DNA from: Planctomycetota bacterium
GTDB taxonomy: Bacteria > Planctomycetota > B15-G4
Length of the DNA: 64,000 bases
Direction: 5' to 3'
NCBI GenBank assembly: GCA_029259715.1
Contig: JAJDEP010000005.1
Coordinates: 310,001 to 374,000, forward strand
Shown in pieces: positions 7,064 to 15,500 of the stretch. The translations under genes were made by a program, and so were the position numbers. The number at the start of each line of letters is the position of its first letter. Within the stretch, counting starts at the first letter, position 1. The notes under the pieces were generated by a model. It was not told the origin of the DNA, did no database searches, and saw only the letters and a list, made by a program, of their open reading frames with translations.

Positions 7064-7780
7064 ATGAACTTTGACCCTTACCAGGAATCGCAGGACCTCC
7101 GTAACGACCCGGCGCTGGGCTTAGTGGTGCAGCTCTGCCCGCCCGATGCGGAACCCTTGCCGGATGGCAGGTTGACGCGGACAACAGAGGAGAGCATCGC
7201 CTTCGGCAAGAAGCGGGCCGCCAACAGGTTCTTTGTGGGGATTGGCGAAGAATTCTCACCCCGCCTGCTTGCTCATTCGCAAGTTCACGCCCGAGGAGAG
7301 GTGCCCGTCGGCGAGTCGCATCCAGTTACCAGTGTGTTCAAGGAATTCGCCCGCTCTACGAAGCGGTCACGCATCTACGTCATCGAGAATGCGAGTGTCA
7401 CCTTTCACTTGAGCTCCATGCCCATTCAGGCGAGGTTTGGAACCTACGACGGGCACGGCGTTTCAGCTGGCGTGCTCGTGTCGGTTAGGAAGAACGTCGT
7501 TCAGGCGTTCGTGGCATTCGAGTACTACACGAAGCCGGAATCGTGGGAGAAGATTAGAAGTCACTACTCCAGGGAGCACGACTTTCGGATTGGTGTCGAG
7601 GCTTGGTGGCAAGCAGTAGAAGCGGAGTGGCTTGGAGACTCTAGCAGTGAAGAAGGAGAGGCTAGGCGGCTGGTCTGGATCGGTGGGTCATCGCTCGTGA
7701 TTTGGAATGAGGTCATCGGGCGATATGTAAGCGTCTTTGCGCGATCTTTAAGGCGGCACCCGCTGGCCTTTTGGCGGTGA
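7064..7780 (+). CDS. Unknown island protein, 238 aa
   Basis: I recognise no family. The protein is soluble with mixed alpha/beta character. A central beta-rich portion (RIYVIENASVTFHLSSMP, GVLVSVRKNVVQAFVAFEYY) is followed by a Trp-rich helical end (VEAWWQAVEAEWLG). The ATG is supported by GGGAAGG six nt upstream. It stands alone 119 bp after the HNH-like gene in the same orientation. Base composition is lower in GC than the chromosomal genes to the right, in line with acquired DNA. Confidence 0.55.
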   Translation: MNFDPYQESQDLRNDPALGLVVQLCPPDAEPLPDGRLTRTTEESIAFGKKRAANRFFVGIGEEFSPRLLAHSQVHARGEVPVGESHPVTSVFKEFARSTKRSRIYVIENASVTFHLSSMPIQARFGTYDGHGVSAGVLVSVRKNVVQAFVAFEYYTKPESWEKIRSHYSREHDFRIGVEAWWQAVEAEWLGDSSSEEGEARRLVWIGGSSLVIWNEVIGRYVSVFARSLRRHPLAFWR

Positions 7781-8081
7781 AGCATCAGGGATGTTGCCAT
7801 GCCCCTAGTGCTGGTTGAGGGGCGTCGGGGGTCAGAAGGGGTCAGAGGGGTCGGAGGATGTTTCTTCTATGCCCCTTCGTCCGTTCCCCCCCCCCGTGCC
7901 CCCTCCCCTTTTCACGACCGGTGAGGCCGTCCGTCTGCGGCCTCAAGAGGCTGTGTGCGCGTTCCTGATAAACGGGCCCCGCACAGGCGGCTCCAAGTCC
8001 GGGAGACCGCTCTGAGGCAGGGCTGAAGCGGCACCGTGCGTACTCCGCAGAGTCATGGCCTCGCGCGACGAAGTGCCAGCA
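7781..8081. other. Gap with G-rich repeat, C-run and hairpin
   Basis: 301 bp with no convincing gene. Besides the G-rich motif it holds an 8-bp perfect hairpin at 7922-7945 (TGAGGCCG / CGGCCTCA, 8-nt loop) without a T-tract, which may end transcription of the 238-aa gene weakly. Confidence 0.4.
7819..7850 (+). repeat. G-quadruplex-type motif, four runs of at least 4 G
   Basis: G-runs at 7819-7822, 7827-7831, 7838-7841 and 7847-7850 are separated by 4, 6 and 5 nt. The spacers include two copies of GTCAGA, so the motif arises from a short GGGGTCAGA-like tandem. A ten-C run follows at 7886-7895. It lies just after the stop of the 238-aa gene. Confidence 0.6.
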
Positions 8082-8444
8082 TCACTCCGCGCCGGAAGCC
8101 TTCACCATGGCGACGATGCCGGCACGCACAGCGGCGGGAAGGTCGGCCCAAGCTGCGACCACGACGGCCAACTCGGAGTCCGTCAGCGTGCCGTTCTGCG
8201 GCTCACTGCTGGGGCTGGTGCGGGGGGGAGGCGTCAAGTGCTCGGATTCCGCTCCTGTTGACGGGTTCTCGGACGGTCGCTCCTGACTGTTAATCAGAGG
8301 GTCGTCAGTTCGAGTCTGACCCGGGGAGCCATCGCGACCGTCCGCGCTGAGCCGCTCCGGCTCGCGTAGGGCCGCAACGGGTTCCGCTGCTCGACGCCCG
8401 AGGCGGGGTTGGGCAGACGTGACCGGAAAACCCGACCATCCCAC
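8082..8444 (-). pseudogene. Reading frame crossing the tRNA-Asn attachment site; possible integrase-tail remnant
   Basis: The middle of this frame (GSPGQTRTDDPLIN) is simply the antisense translation of the tRNA-Asn 3' half at 8290-8339, a familiar annotation artefact. The part after it ends with LTDSELAVVVAAWADLPAAVRAGIVAMVKASG. This looks like genuine protein and resembles, from memory, C-terminal tails of island proteins found next to tRNA attachment sites, possibly recombinases. I interpret it as a remnant or a short gene that starts within the att site; a complete recombinase is absent. Confidence 0.3.
8290..8339 (+). repeat. attachment-site repeat, copy 1 (3' half of tRNA-Asn)
   Basis: A 50-bp sequence identical to 9067-9116. 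It runs from the anticodon loop of a tRNA-Asn (preceded here by ACTG, so the anticodon GTT is formed at 8289-8291) through the T-arm GTCAG-TTCGAGT-CTGAC, the acceptor strand CCGGGGA, discriminator G and an encoded CCA, plus 8 nt. There is no 5' half, so this is not a functional tRNA. It is the expected trace of tyrosine-recombinase integration into a tRNA gene. Confidence 0.8.
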
Positions 8445-8549
8445 GAGCGGTCGTCATCCACCGGGGCGTCGCACCGTCCGGTTCAGCCGCGGGCAGGCGA
8501 TCGCACGGGGGCGATTGGCTCGCGATCCCCCTCGCAAGGAGGCGTGAGC

Positions 8550-9002
8550 ATGCGTCGAGTCATCGTAGGAGTCCTCATCCTGTCCAGCATGGCGACCGGT
8601 CTGGCCTTCGTCAGTCCGCGGGACCGAGCCAGCGTGCGACCCTTCATCGCCCTCGCCCACCCGGGCCAGGTGATCCAGCCGCACCAGGCCACCGACACGA
8701 ATCTGACCGCCTTCTTCCTCTACGACGGGCGCACGAAGACACTGCGCTTCACTGTGAGCGAGGGCGACGTGAATCTCCATTGGGCGGTAAGGGGGCCGGC
8801 CGGTCCGGGTGAGACGGGTCCTGAGATCGGCTTCGGCCTCTGGTCACCGGGACAATTGGAAGTGGGACCGCTGACGCGCGCCCAGGTGCGCGACCTGCGC
8901 AAAGGTCGGCTCTACGTCGAGTTCATCGAGCCTGTAGCCCTGCCCGAGCCGCCCCGCGCCATGCGCGGACAGATCCTGCCCGTGCCGGGGGTGCGGTATT
9001 AG
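8550..9002 (+). CDS. Exported CHRD-domain-like protein, 150 aa
   Basis: The ATG follows AAGGAGG by 7 nt, the best ribosome binding site in this part. Residues 1-20 (MRRVIVGVLILSSMATGLAF) form a signal peptide. The remainder has the order seen in CHRD domains: FFLYDGRTKTLRFTVSEG, RGPAGPGETGPEIGF, LTRAQVRDLRKGRLYVEF and finally AMRGQI. CHRD domains are extracellular beta-proteins of unclear role, first known from chordin. The gene is bracketed by the two 50-bp tRNA-Asn repeats and so lies between two possible integration boundaries. It is either chromosomal DNA trapped between two events or cargo of a small remnant. Confidence 0.7.
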   Translation: MRRVIVGVLILSSMATGLAFVSPRDRASVRPFIALAHPGQVIQPHQATDTNLTAFFLYDGRTKTLRFTVSEGDVNLHWAVRGPAGPGETGPEIGFGLWSPGQLEVGPLTRAQVRDLRKGRLYVEFIEPVALPEPPRAMRGQILPVPGVRY

Positions 9003-9029
9003 TCGGGCGGGTGAGAGAGAAGCGGTGAT

Positions 9030-9088
9030 ACCCCTGGCAGGGCTTGAACTGACGACCCGCGGATTCTTAATCAGAGGGTCGTCAGTTC
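9030..9088. repeat. Head-to-head tRNA-end inverted repeat
   Basis: GAACTGACGACCC (9046-9058) is the exact complement of GGGTCGTCAGTTC (9076-9088). The similarity continues imperfectly outward to 9030 and about 9104. The left arm, read on the minus strand, resembles another tRNA 3' end (TTCAAGCCCTGCCAGGGGT), but its T-stem does not pair. The element thus consists of two tRNA-like ends facing away from each other across 17 nt. Confidence 0.6.
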
Positions 9089-9116
9089 GAGTCTGACCCG
9101 GGGAGCCATCGCGACC
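9067..9116 (+). repeat. attachment-site repeat, copy 2 (3' half of tRNA-Asn)
   Basis: Perfect 50-bp copy of 8290-8339, 777 bp downstream in the same orientation. Identity starts at TTAATCAG in the anticodon loop; the preceding base is C, so the anticodon is not GTT here. It marks the right boundary of the island, since ordinary chromosomal genes begin at 9155. Confidence 0.8.
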
Positions 9117-9154
9117 ACGAAGCCCTGGTTGAAGGCCGAACTCCACCGCCGGCC

Positions 9155-10348
9155 TCACCAGCGGCGGCCCGCCCTGAGGGCCTCCGACGGGTAGAAGGTG
9201 CCGCGCCAGCGCACGCCGCCCTGGCGGGTGCCGATGACGGCGGCCCGCAGCAGGATCCAGCACAGGATCGCCGTGCCCACCGGTGAGGCCAGGGCCGCGA
9301 GCGGGCGCAGCTTCCCGCTGGCCGCCAGGCCGAGGTTGGTGCAGGCGGCGACGATCAACGCTAGGCCGCCGACGAGTCGCAGGCCGTCGGCAGACAGCGG
9401 GCCCAGGACGGCGCCCTCGCCGGCCCACGACAGAGCGACCCAGGGCGCCACCTCAAACCACACCAGCACGAGCACCACGACCACTGCCTGCCACAGGCGG
9501 CAGCCGAGCATGACGAAGCTGTTCTTCTCAAGGCCGCGGGCGAGAGCGGACACGCTGCCGTACCACTCGACGCTGACCATGTCGGTGCCGGAAGCCAGGG
9601 CGCAGCGAGCGCCCGAGTCCTTCATCAACTTGCCGAGGGCAACGTCATCGGCCACGTCGTGCTTCAGCCACGCGAACCCTTCGGTGCGCTCGAAGGCCGA
9701 GCGGCGCACGAGGTTGAAGGCGCCGACGCCCATGTGGGCGCTCGAGCGCGGGTTGGGCACGGCCCAGAGGCGCTGCCCCATGATGAGGATGCGCGAGAAG
9801 GCGGCGATGGCGGCCTGCAGGCAGAAGCCGCGATCGGTGACCTCCGGGAACACGGCCAGCAGGTCGATGCCCTCGGACTCGGCGTGGGCGACGGCCCTCC
9901 GGAGGGTTCCGGGAGCGACGTGCACGTCGATGTCGCTGAACAGCAGCCAGTCGCCGGTGGCCACGGTGTAGCCCTGCTGCTGTGCGTTGACCTTTCCGAG
10001 CCATCCGTCGGGCAGCTCGGTGACATGAAGGGCTGTGACGCGGTCGTCCGCGGCGGCCAGCGCGTCGATGCGGGCGCCGGTGCCGTCCGTCGAGCGGTCG
10101 TTCACGAGGATCAGCTGCAACGCGGGATAGTCGTCGGCCAGGCGCGAGCGCGTCGCGGCCTCCAGCGTGTCCGCCTCGTTGCAGGCGGGGGCGATGAGCG
10201 AGAGGCGCGGCCACGACGGTGGGTCGGGGGGACGCAGCTTGCTGAGGAAGGGGGCGGCGGAGCGGCTCGCCACGGCGGCGGCGAACCAGGCGAAGCCGAA
10301 GAGGCAGCCGGCCAGGACGAGCAGGGCGAGGAGGGATTCGATGAGCAC
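9155..10348 (-). CDS. Family 2 glycosyltransferase, membrane-anchored, 397 aa
   Basis: An N-terminal membrane helix (LIESLLALLVLAGCLFGFAW) is followed by a GT-A domain: LSLIAPACNEADTLE, LQLILVNDRSTDGTG, the metal-binding DxD-like FSDIDVHV and an acceptor-side region around LKHDVADDVALGKLM. Three to four hydrophobic segments near the C-terminus complete the layout seen in HpnB-like and related GT2 enzymes that transfer sugars to membrane lipids. The GTG at 10346-10348 is preferred over upstream frames because the hydrophobic anchor then begins at once. It is divergent from the oxidoreductase gene, with 62 bp between. The sugar and acceptor cannot be told from sequence. Confidence 0.85.
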   Translation of the reverse strand: MLIESLLALLVLAGCLFGFAWFAAAVASRSAAPFLSKLRPPDPPSWPRLSLIAPACNEADTLEAATRSRLADDYPALQLILVNDRSTDGTGARIDALAAADDRVTALHVTELPDGWLGKVNAQQQGYTVATGDWLLFSDIDVHVAPGTLRRAVAHAESEGIDLLAVFPEVTDRGFCLQAAIAAFSRILIMGQRLWAVPNPRSSAHMGVGAFNLVRRSAFERTEGFAWLKHDVADDVALGKLMKDSGARCALASGTDMVSVEWYGSVSALARGLEKNSFVMLGCRLWQAVVVVLVLVWFEVAPWVALSWAGEGAVLGPLSADGLRLVGGLALIVAACTNLGLAASGKLRPLAALASPVGTAILCWILLRAAVIGTRQGGVRWRGTFYPSEALRAGRRW

Positions 10349-10410
10349 GGGTCCGCCATGGTGCCCGACGGGGCTAGGATGGCGCACTGCCGAGTCCCCG
10401 AGAGACGGCC

Positions 10411-12414
10411 GTGACCCCACCGGTTCCCCCTGCCGCCGACGCCGCCGAGGTCCGCAGCACCGCTTGCAACCGCGACTGTCCCGACGCCTGCGTGATCCTG
10501 GCCACGGTGGAGTCGCAGGACGGCGTCGAGCGGGTCACGTCGCTGCGGGGCGACCCCGACGATCCGGTCACCAAGGGCTTCCTGTGCGAACGCACCAGCC
10601 GCTTCCTCGGGCGGCAGTATGCGGCCGACCGCTTCACCAGCCCCATGGTGCGCCGCGCCAAGGGGGGGCCGCTGGAGCCCATCGGCTGGGACGAGGCCCT
10701 CGACCTCGCGGCCCGGCGGCTGCGCACGATCCGCGACGAGTCGGGGCCCGAGGCGATCCTGCACTACGTGTCGGGGGGCAGCCTGGGCATCCTCAAGGCG
10801 GCGGCGAGCCTGCTCTTCGAGCGCTTCGGGCCGGTGACCATCAAGCGCGGCGACATCTGCTCGGGGGCGGGTGAGGCGGCGCAGGAGCAGGACTTCGGCG
10901 TGTCCGAGAGTCACGACCTGTTCGACCTCGCGCACAGCGCCACCATCGTGCTGTGGGGCAAGAATCCCCACGTGACCGGCGTGCACCTGCTGCCCGTACT
11001 GCGGCAGGCCCGCGAGGCGGGGGCGGTGTTGGTGGGCATCGACCCGATCCGGACCCGGGCGGCGGAGCTGTGCGACCTGTTCCTGCAGCCGCGCCCCGGC
11101 GCCGACGCCGCCGTGGCCTTCGGCATGGCGCGCTGGGCCTTCGACCACGACGCGAACGACGCCAAGGCGCCGGACTATTGCGAGAACCACGCGGCCTATC
11201 GCGCCCTGGTCGAGGGCCACACTGTGGAACAGTGGGCCGCGCAGGCCGACGTCCCATCCGCCGACCTCGAGCGGGCGGCGGAGCTCTACGCGACCCGCGG
11301 TGCGGCCAACATCCAGGTCGGGTGGGGGCTGGGACGCCGGGGCAACGGGTCGGCCACCGTGCGGGCCCTCGACGCCCTCGGCGCGGTGACGGGCAACCTC
11401 GGTGTGCCGGGCGGGGGCGTGAGCTACTACTTCGGCCGACGCACGGCGTTCGATCTCGACTTCATCGGGGGCGTCGACGTCGCGCCACGCAGCTTTCCGG
11501 AGTCGCGGCTCGGGCCGGAGTGGCTCGGCGCCGATCCGCCGGTGCGGGCAGCATGGATCACGGCCGGCAACCCGGTGGCCATGCTGCCCGAGTCGGACAC
11601 GGTGGCCGCTGCCGTGGAGGGCACGGAGTTCGTCGTGGTGGTCGACACCCATCCGACCGACACCACCGACCGGGCGGACCTGGTCCTGCCCACGCTGACG
11701 CTGCTCGAGGACGACGACGTGCTCGGCGCCTATGGCCATCACCTGCTGCGGGAGTCGCGGGCGGTGGTCGCGCCGCCCGCGGGCCCTTCAGGCGCGGCCC
11801 CTTCGGCGGCAGGCGGCCCGCGCCACGAGTTGACGATCTTGCAGGGCCTCGCCGAGCGCCTCGGCGTGGGCGCCGAGCTCGCGGGTAGCGTCGACGACTG
11901 GAAGCGGCGGGTGACGGCGACCCTGGACGGCGCGGGGGCCGGGCTCGAGGCCATGCGCGCGGGGCCTGTTCGCAATCCCTTCGCAGTCACGTGCCTGTTC
12001 GCCGATCGCAGCTTCCCCACGCCGAGCGGCAAGGCGTGCCTGATCGATGTGCTCCCTGCGGACCCTGCGGCGACGGACGCCGAGTACCCGCTGCTGCTGC
12101 TGGCCACGTCGACGAGCAAGGCCCAGTCGTCGCAATGGTCGGTGGCGCCGAGCGGGCTGCCCGAGGTCACCGTTCATCCCGAGAGCAGCGCGGGCGCGGA
12201 CCCAGGCGGTCGCGCGCGGCTCCAGAGCCGGGTGGGCGCGCTCGAGGTGGTGGTGCGCCACGACGCCGGGGTCCGCCGGGACGTGGCGTTGATGGCCAAG
12301 GGCGGCATGCTGCGTGACGGGCGCTGCGCCAATCAGCTGGTGCGCGCACGGGAGACCGATGCCGGGGGCGGCGCCTGCTTCTACGACGAGGCCGTGAGGC
12401 TGGCGCCGCTCTAG
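10411..12414 (+). CDS. Molybdopterin-dependent oxidoreductase (DMSO reductase family), 667 aa
   Basis: The N-terminus carries CNRDCPDAC followed by GFLCERTSRF, a Cx3Cx3C...C site for one [4Fe-4S] cluster. Next come GPVTIKRGDICSGAGEA, LWGKNPHVTGVHL, and VGIDPIRTRAAELCDLFLQP, the bis-MGD cofactor region of the DMSO reductase family. ITAGNPVAMLPE and the C-terminal molybdopterin dinucleotide-binding domain (LLLLATSTSKAQSSQW) are also present. There is no twin-arginine signal, so it should be cytoplasmic. At 667 residues it is of the short, formate dehydrogenase/thiosulfate-reductase-like type. No electron-transfer subunits are adjacent, so the substrate is unknown. The start is GTG. Confidence 0.88.
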   Translation: MTPPVPPAADAAEVRSTACNRDCPDACVILATVESQDGVERVTSLRGDPDDPVTKGFLCERTSRFLGRQYAADRFTSPMVRRAKGGPLEPIGWDEALDLAARRLRTIRDESGPEAILHYVSGGSLGILKAAASLLFERFGPVTIKRGDICSGAGEAAQEQDFGVSESHDLFDLAHSATIVLWGKNPHVTGVHLLPVLRQAREAGAVLVGIDPIRTRAAELCDLFLQPRPGADAAVAFGMARWAFDHDANDAKAPDYCENHAAYRALVEGHTVEQWAAQADVPSADLERAAELYATRGAANIQVGWGLGRRGNGSATVRALDALGAVTGNLGVPGGGVSYYFGRRTAFDLDFIGGVDVAPRSFPESRLGPEWLGADPPVRAAWITAGNPVAMLPESDTVAAAVEGTEFVVVVDTHPTDTTDRADLVLPTLTLLEDDDVLGAYGHHLLRESRAVVAPPAGPSGAAPSAAGGPRHELTILQGLAERLGVGAELAGSVDDWKRRVTATLDGAGAGLEAMRAGPVRNPFAVTCLFADRSFPTPSGKACLIDVLPADPAATDAEYPLLLLATSTSKAQSSQWSVAPSGLPEVTVHPESSAGADPGGRARLQSRVGALEVVVRHDAGVRRDVALMAKGGMLRDGRCANQLVRARETDAGGGACFYDEAVRLAPL

Positions 12415-12535
12415 CGGGCCCGGCCGAGGCGCGGCCTCGTGCGCCGCACGGGCCCCTCAGGCTATGCTGGCGCGCTTGCCCTCCGAGCTCCGCGCAGCTG
12501 TGCGGGGAGACGGTCGGCCCGGTGGGAGAGATCCG

Positions 12536-15500
12536 ATGCGCCCCTTTGCCGCCGCCGGCCTGCTGGTCGGCCTGCTGATCCTGTCCTCGGCCGCGACGGC
12601 CCAACAATTCGCGCCGGATCGCGGCCTGCACCAGGTCGATCCCCGCTGGCACGCCTTGGTCCACGGCACCCTGGTGCCCGAGCCCGGCATGCGCATCGAG
12701 GACGCCACCGTCGTCCTGCGCGACGGGCTGATCGTCGCGGTGGGTGCGGGCCTGACCCCACCCGCCGGAGCCCGCGTCTGGGACTGCACCGACTTGACGC
12801 TCTACGCCGGATTCATCGACGCCTTCGTCGAGGTCGAGACGCCGGCGCCCGAGCGCGAGGAGTCCGGGGCCTACTGGAACTCCATGGTCACGCCCAACCG
12901 CACGGCCCTCGATGGGGCCCGGGTGCCTGCCGAAGTGCGCGAGTCGTTGCGCACGCTGGGCTTCGCGACGGCGGGCATCGCCCCGTCGGGCGGCATCATC
13001 CGCGGCCGCAGCGCCGTGGTCTCGCTGGGCGACCCGGCCGACGGGACGTCGGCGCAGGCGGCCGAGGTCCTGGCCCACGACGTACACCAGGTCTTCGCGT
13101 TCGAGCGGGCGCCGTTCAGCTGGTCGGCCAGCGGCAACAACCGGGCGCCCTACCCGACCTCCGAGATGGGCGCCATCGCCACCGCCCGGCAGGCGTTCTC
13201 GGACGCCGATTGGTATGCCGCGTCGCACGAGGTGTATGCCCGCGCTCCCGACGCTCACGAGCCGCCGCCGGCCAGCGCGGCCCTGGCGACCCTCGCCGAT
13301 CGTGACGTGCCGCTGCTGTTCGACGCGCGCAACGAGCTGCAGATCCTGAGGGCGGGCAAGGTGGCCCGCGAGTTCGAGCGGGCCCTGACGGTGGTCGGCT
13401 CGGGCAGCGAGTATCGCCGTCTCCCGGCCCTGGTGAGCGAGGGGCATGCCCTGATCATCCCGCTCGACTTCCCCTCCAAGCCCGAGGTGGGCACACTCGA
13501 GGAGACCGAGGACGTGAGCCTGCGTGCGCTCATGCACTGGGAGCAGGCGCCGTCCAACGTGCGCCGCCTGCACGAGGCGGGCCTGACCGTGGCGCTCACC
13601 ACAGCGCGGCTCGAGCAGCGCAAGGAGTTCACCCAGAACCTGCGCACCGCCGTGAAGCACGGCCTGCCGGCCGAGGCGGCCCTGGCCATGATCACCACCA
13701 CGCCCGCCACCCTGCTCGGCCTGGGCGAACGTCTCGGCCGGGTCAGTCCCGGCATGCTCGGCAACCTCGTCGTCATGGATGGCGAGTTGTTCGACAAGAA
13801 GGCCAAGGTGCGGGATGTGTGGGTCGGCGGACGCCGTTACGAGATCACGCCGGCGAAGGGCCCCGAGCCCGACGGCCGCTGGAACGCGACCTTCGCGCAA
13901 CTGGGGGCGGCCGCGGACGTGACCGGGACGCTCACCGTCAAGGGCAAGAAGATAGAGGCCGCCCTGGAAGGCGTCGAGGCTTCGACGCGCGATGTGAAGT
14001 TCGGAGCGGGCCGGGTCACCTTCCTGGTCGACATCGAGGAGGCCGTCCACATCGCCTCCGCGGTCATCGAGGGTGAGTCGATGCACGGCACGCTGCTCGG
14101 CAGCGACGGCGACCTCAGCGATTGGACCGCCCAGCGCGCTCCGGACGACGACGCGGACGAGGATGCTGATGCCGACGAGGACGCCGACGAGGATGCCGAT
14201 GGAGCAGGCGACGTCGACGGTGATGGTGACGCCCAAGACGACGAGGACGGTGACGAAGACGACGCGGAGGAAGGTGACGAGGACGCCGAGGAAGAGGACG
14301 AGGCGCCCTCCGTCCCCGAGGTGTTCGGGACGCCGCTCGGCGCCTACGGGCTCACCGTGCCGCCCGTCGAAGAGGCCGTGCTGGTGCGCGGCGCCACGAT
14401 CTGGACCGCCGGGCCAGACGGCATCGTCGAGGACGGCGATCTCTTCGTGACCGGCGGCCGGGTCGAGTACGTGGGGGCGCTCAACGCGAGCCTCGACGCT
14501 CGCGCCGACCGGGTCATCGACGGCGAAGGCCTGCACGTCACGCCCGGTCTGATCGACTGCCACAGCCACACGGGCGTGTCGGGCTCGGTGAACGAGGCCG
14601 GCGAACGCGTGACGGCCGAGGTGCGCATCGAGGACGTCATCGACCCCGACGACATCAACTGGTATCGCCAACTGGCCGGTGGGCTCACGGCGGCCAACCA
14701 GCTGCACGGGTCGGCCAACGCCATTGGCGGACAGAACAGCGTGGTCAAGCTGCGCTGGGGCTGCGACCACCCCGACGACATGCGCCTCGCCGGAGCGAAG
14801 CCCGGTATCAAGTTCGCGCTCGGTGAGAACCCCAAGCGGGTGGCACAGAACACGGGCCTCTCGGACGAATACCCGCAGACGCGCATGGGCGTCGCCACGC
14901 TCATCCGCGACCGGCTCTCGGCGGCGCGCGACGGGCGCGCGGCGCTCGACGCCTACCGTGCGCTCCCGGACGGCGAACGCCAGGGTGTCATGCCCCCGCG
15001 GCGCGACCTCGAGCTGGAGGCGCTGGGGGAGGTGGTCGCCGGCGAGCGCCTGGTCCACAGCCACAGCTACCGGCAGGACGAGATCCTCATGCTGTGCCGC
15101 ACGGCCCAGGACTTCGGCTTCAAGATCGGCACCTTCCAGCACGTGCTCGAGGGCTACAAGATCGCGGAGGTCATCAAGGAGGCCGCCCTCGGCGGCTCGA
15201 CCTTCTCCGATTGGTGGGCCTACAAGTTCGAGGTGGTCGACGCGATCCCGTTCAACGCGGCGATCATGGCCGACGTCGGGGTGGTGACGTCGATCAACTC
15301 CGATTCCAGCGATCACGCCCGGCGCCTCAACACCGAGGCAGGCAAGTCGGTGAAGTACGGGGGACTCGATCCTCACGAGGCGCTCAAGCTGGTCACGCTC
15401 AACCCGGCCATCCAGCTGGCGGTGGACGACCGCGTGGGTTCGCTCGAGGACGGCAAGGACGGCGACTTCGTGGTGTGGTCGGGCCCGCCGCTCAGCTACG

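Noticed and set aside
8290..8339. Functional tRNA-Asn gene
   Set aside because: Only the 3' half from the anticodon loop is present here and at 9067-9116; no acceptor 5' strand or D-arm precedes either copy.
6086..9100. Integron integrase gene (intI) on the upstream side of the cassette array
   Set aside because: No tyrosine recombinase with the IntI patch is readable in any frame of this interval; the HNH-like and unknown proteins are not recombinases.
8844..9428. Minus-strand frame of 194 codons across the second att repeat
   Set aside because: Its middle (GQTRTDDPLIKNPRVVSSSP) is the antisense reading of tRNA ends, and the rest overlaps the glycosyltransferase gene in another frame.
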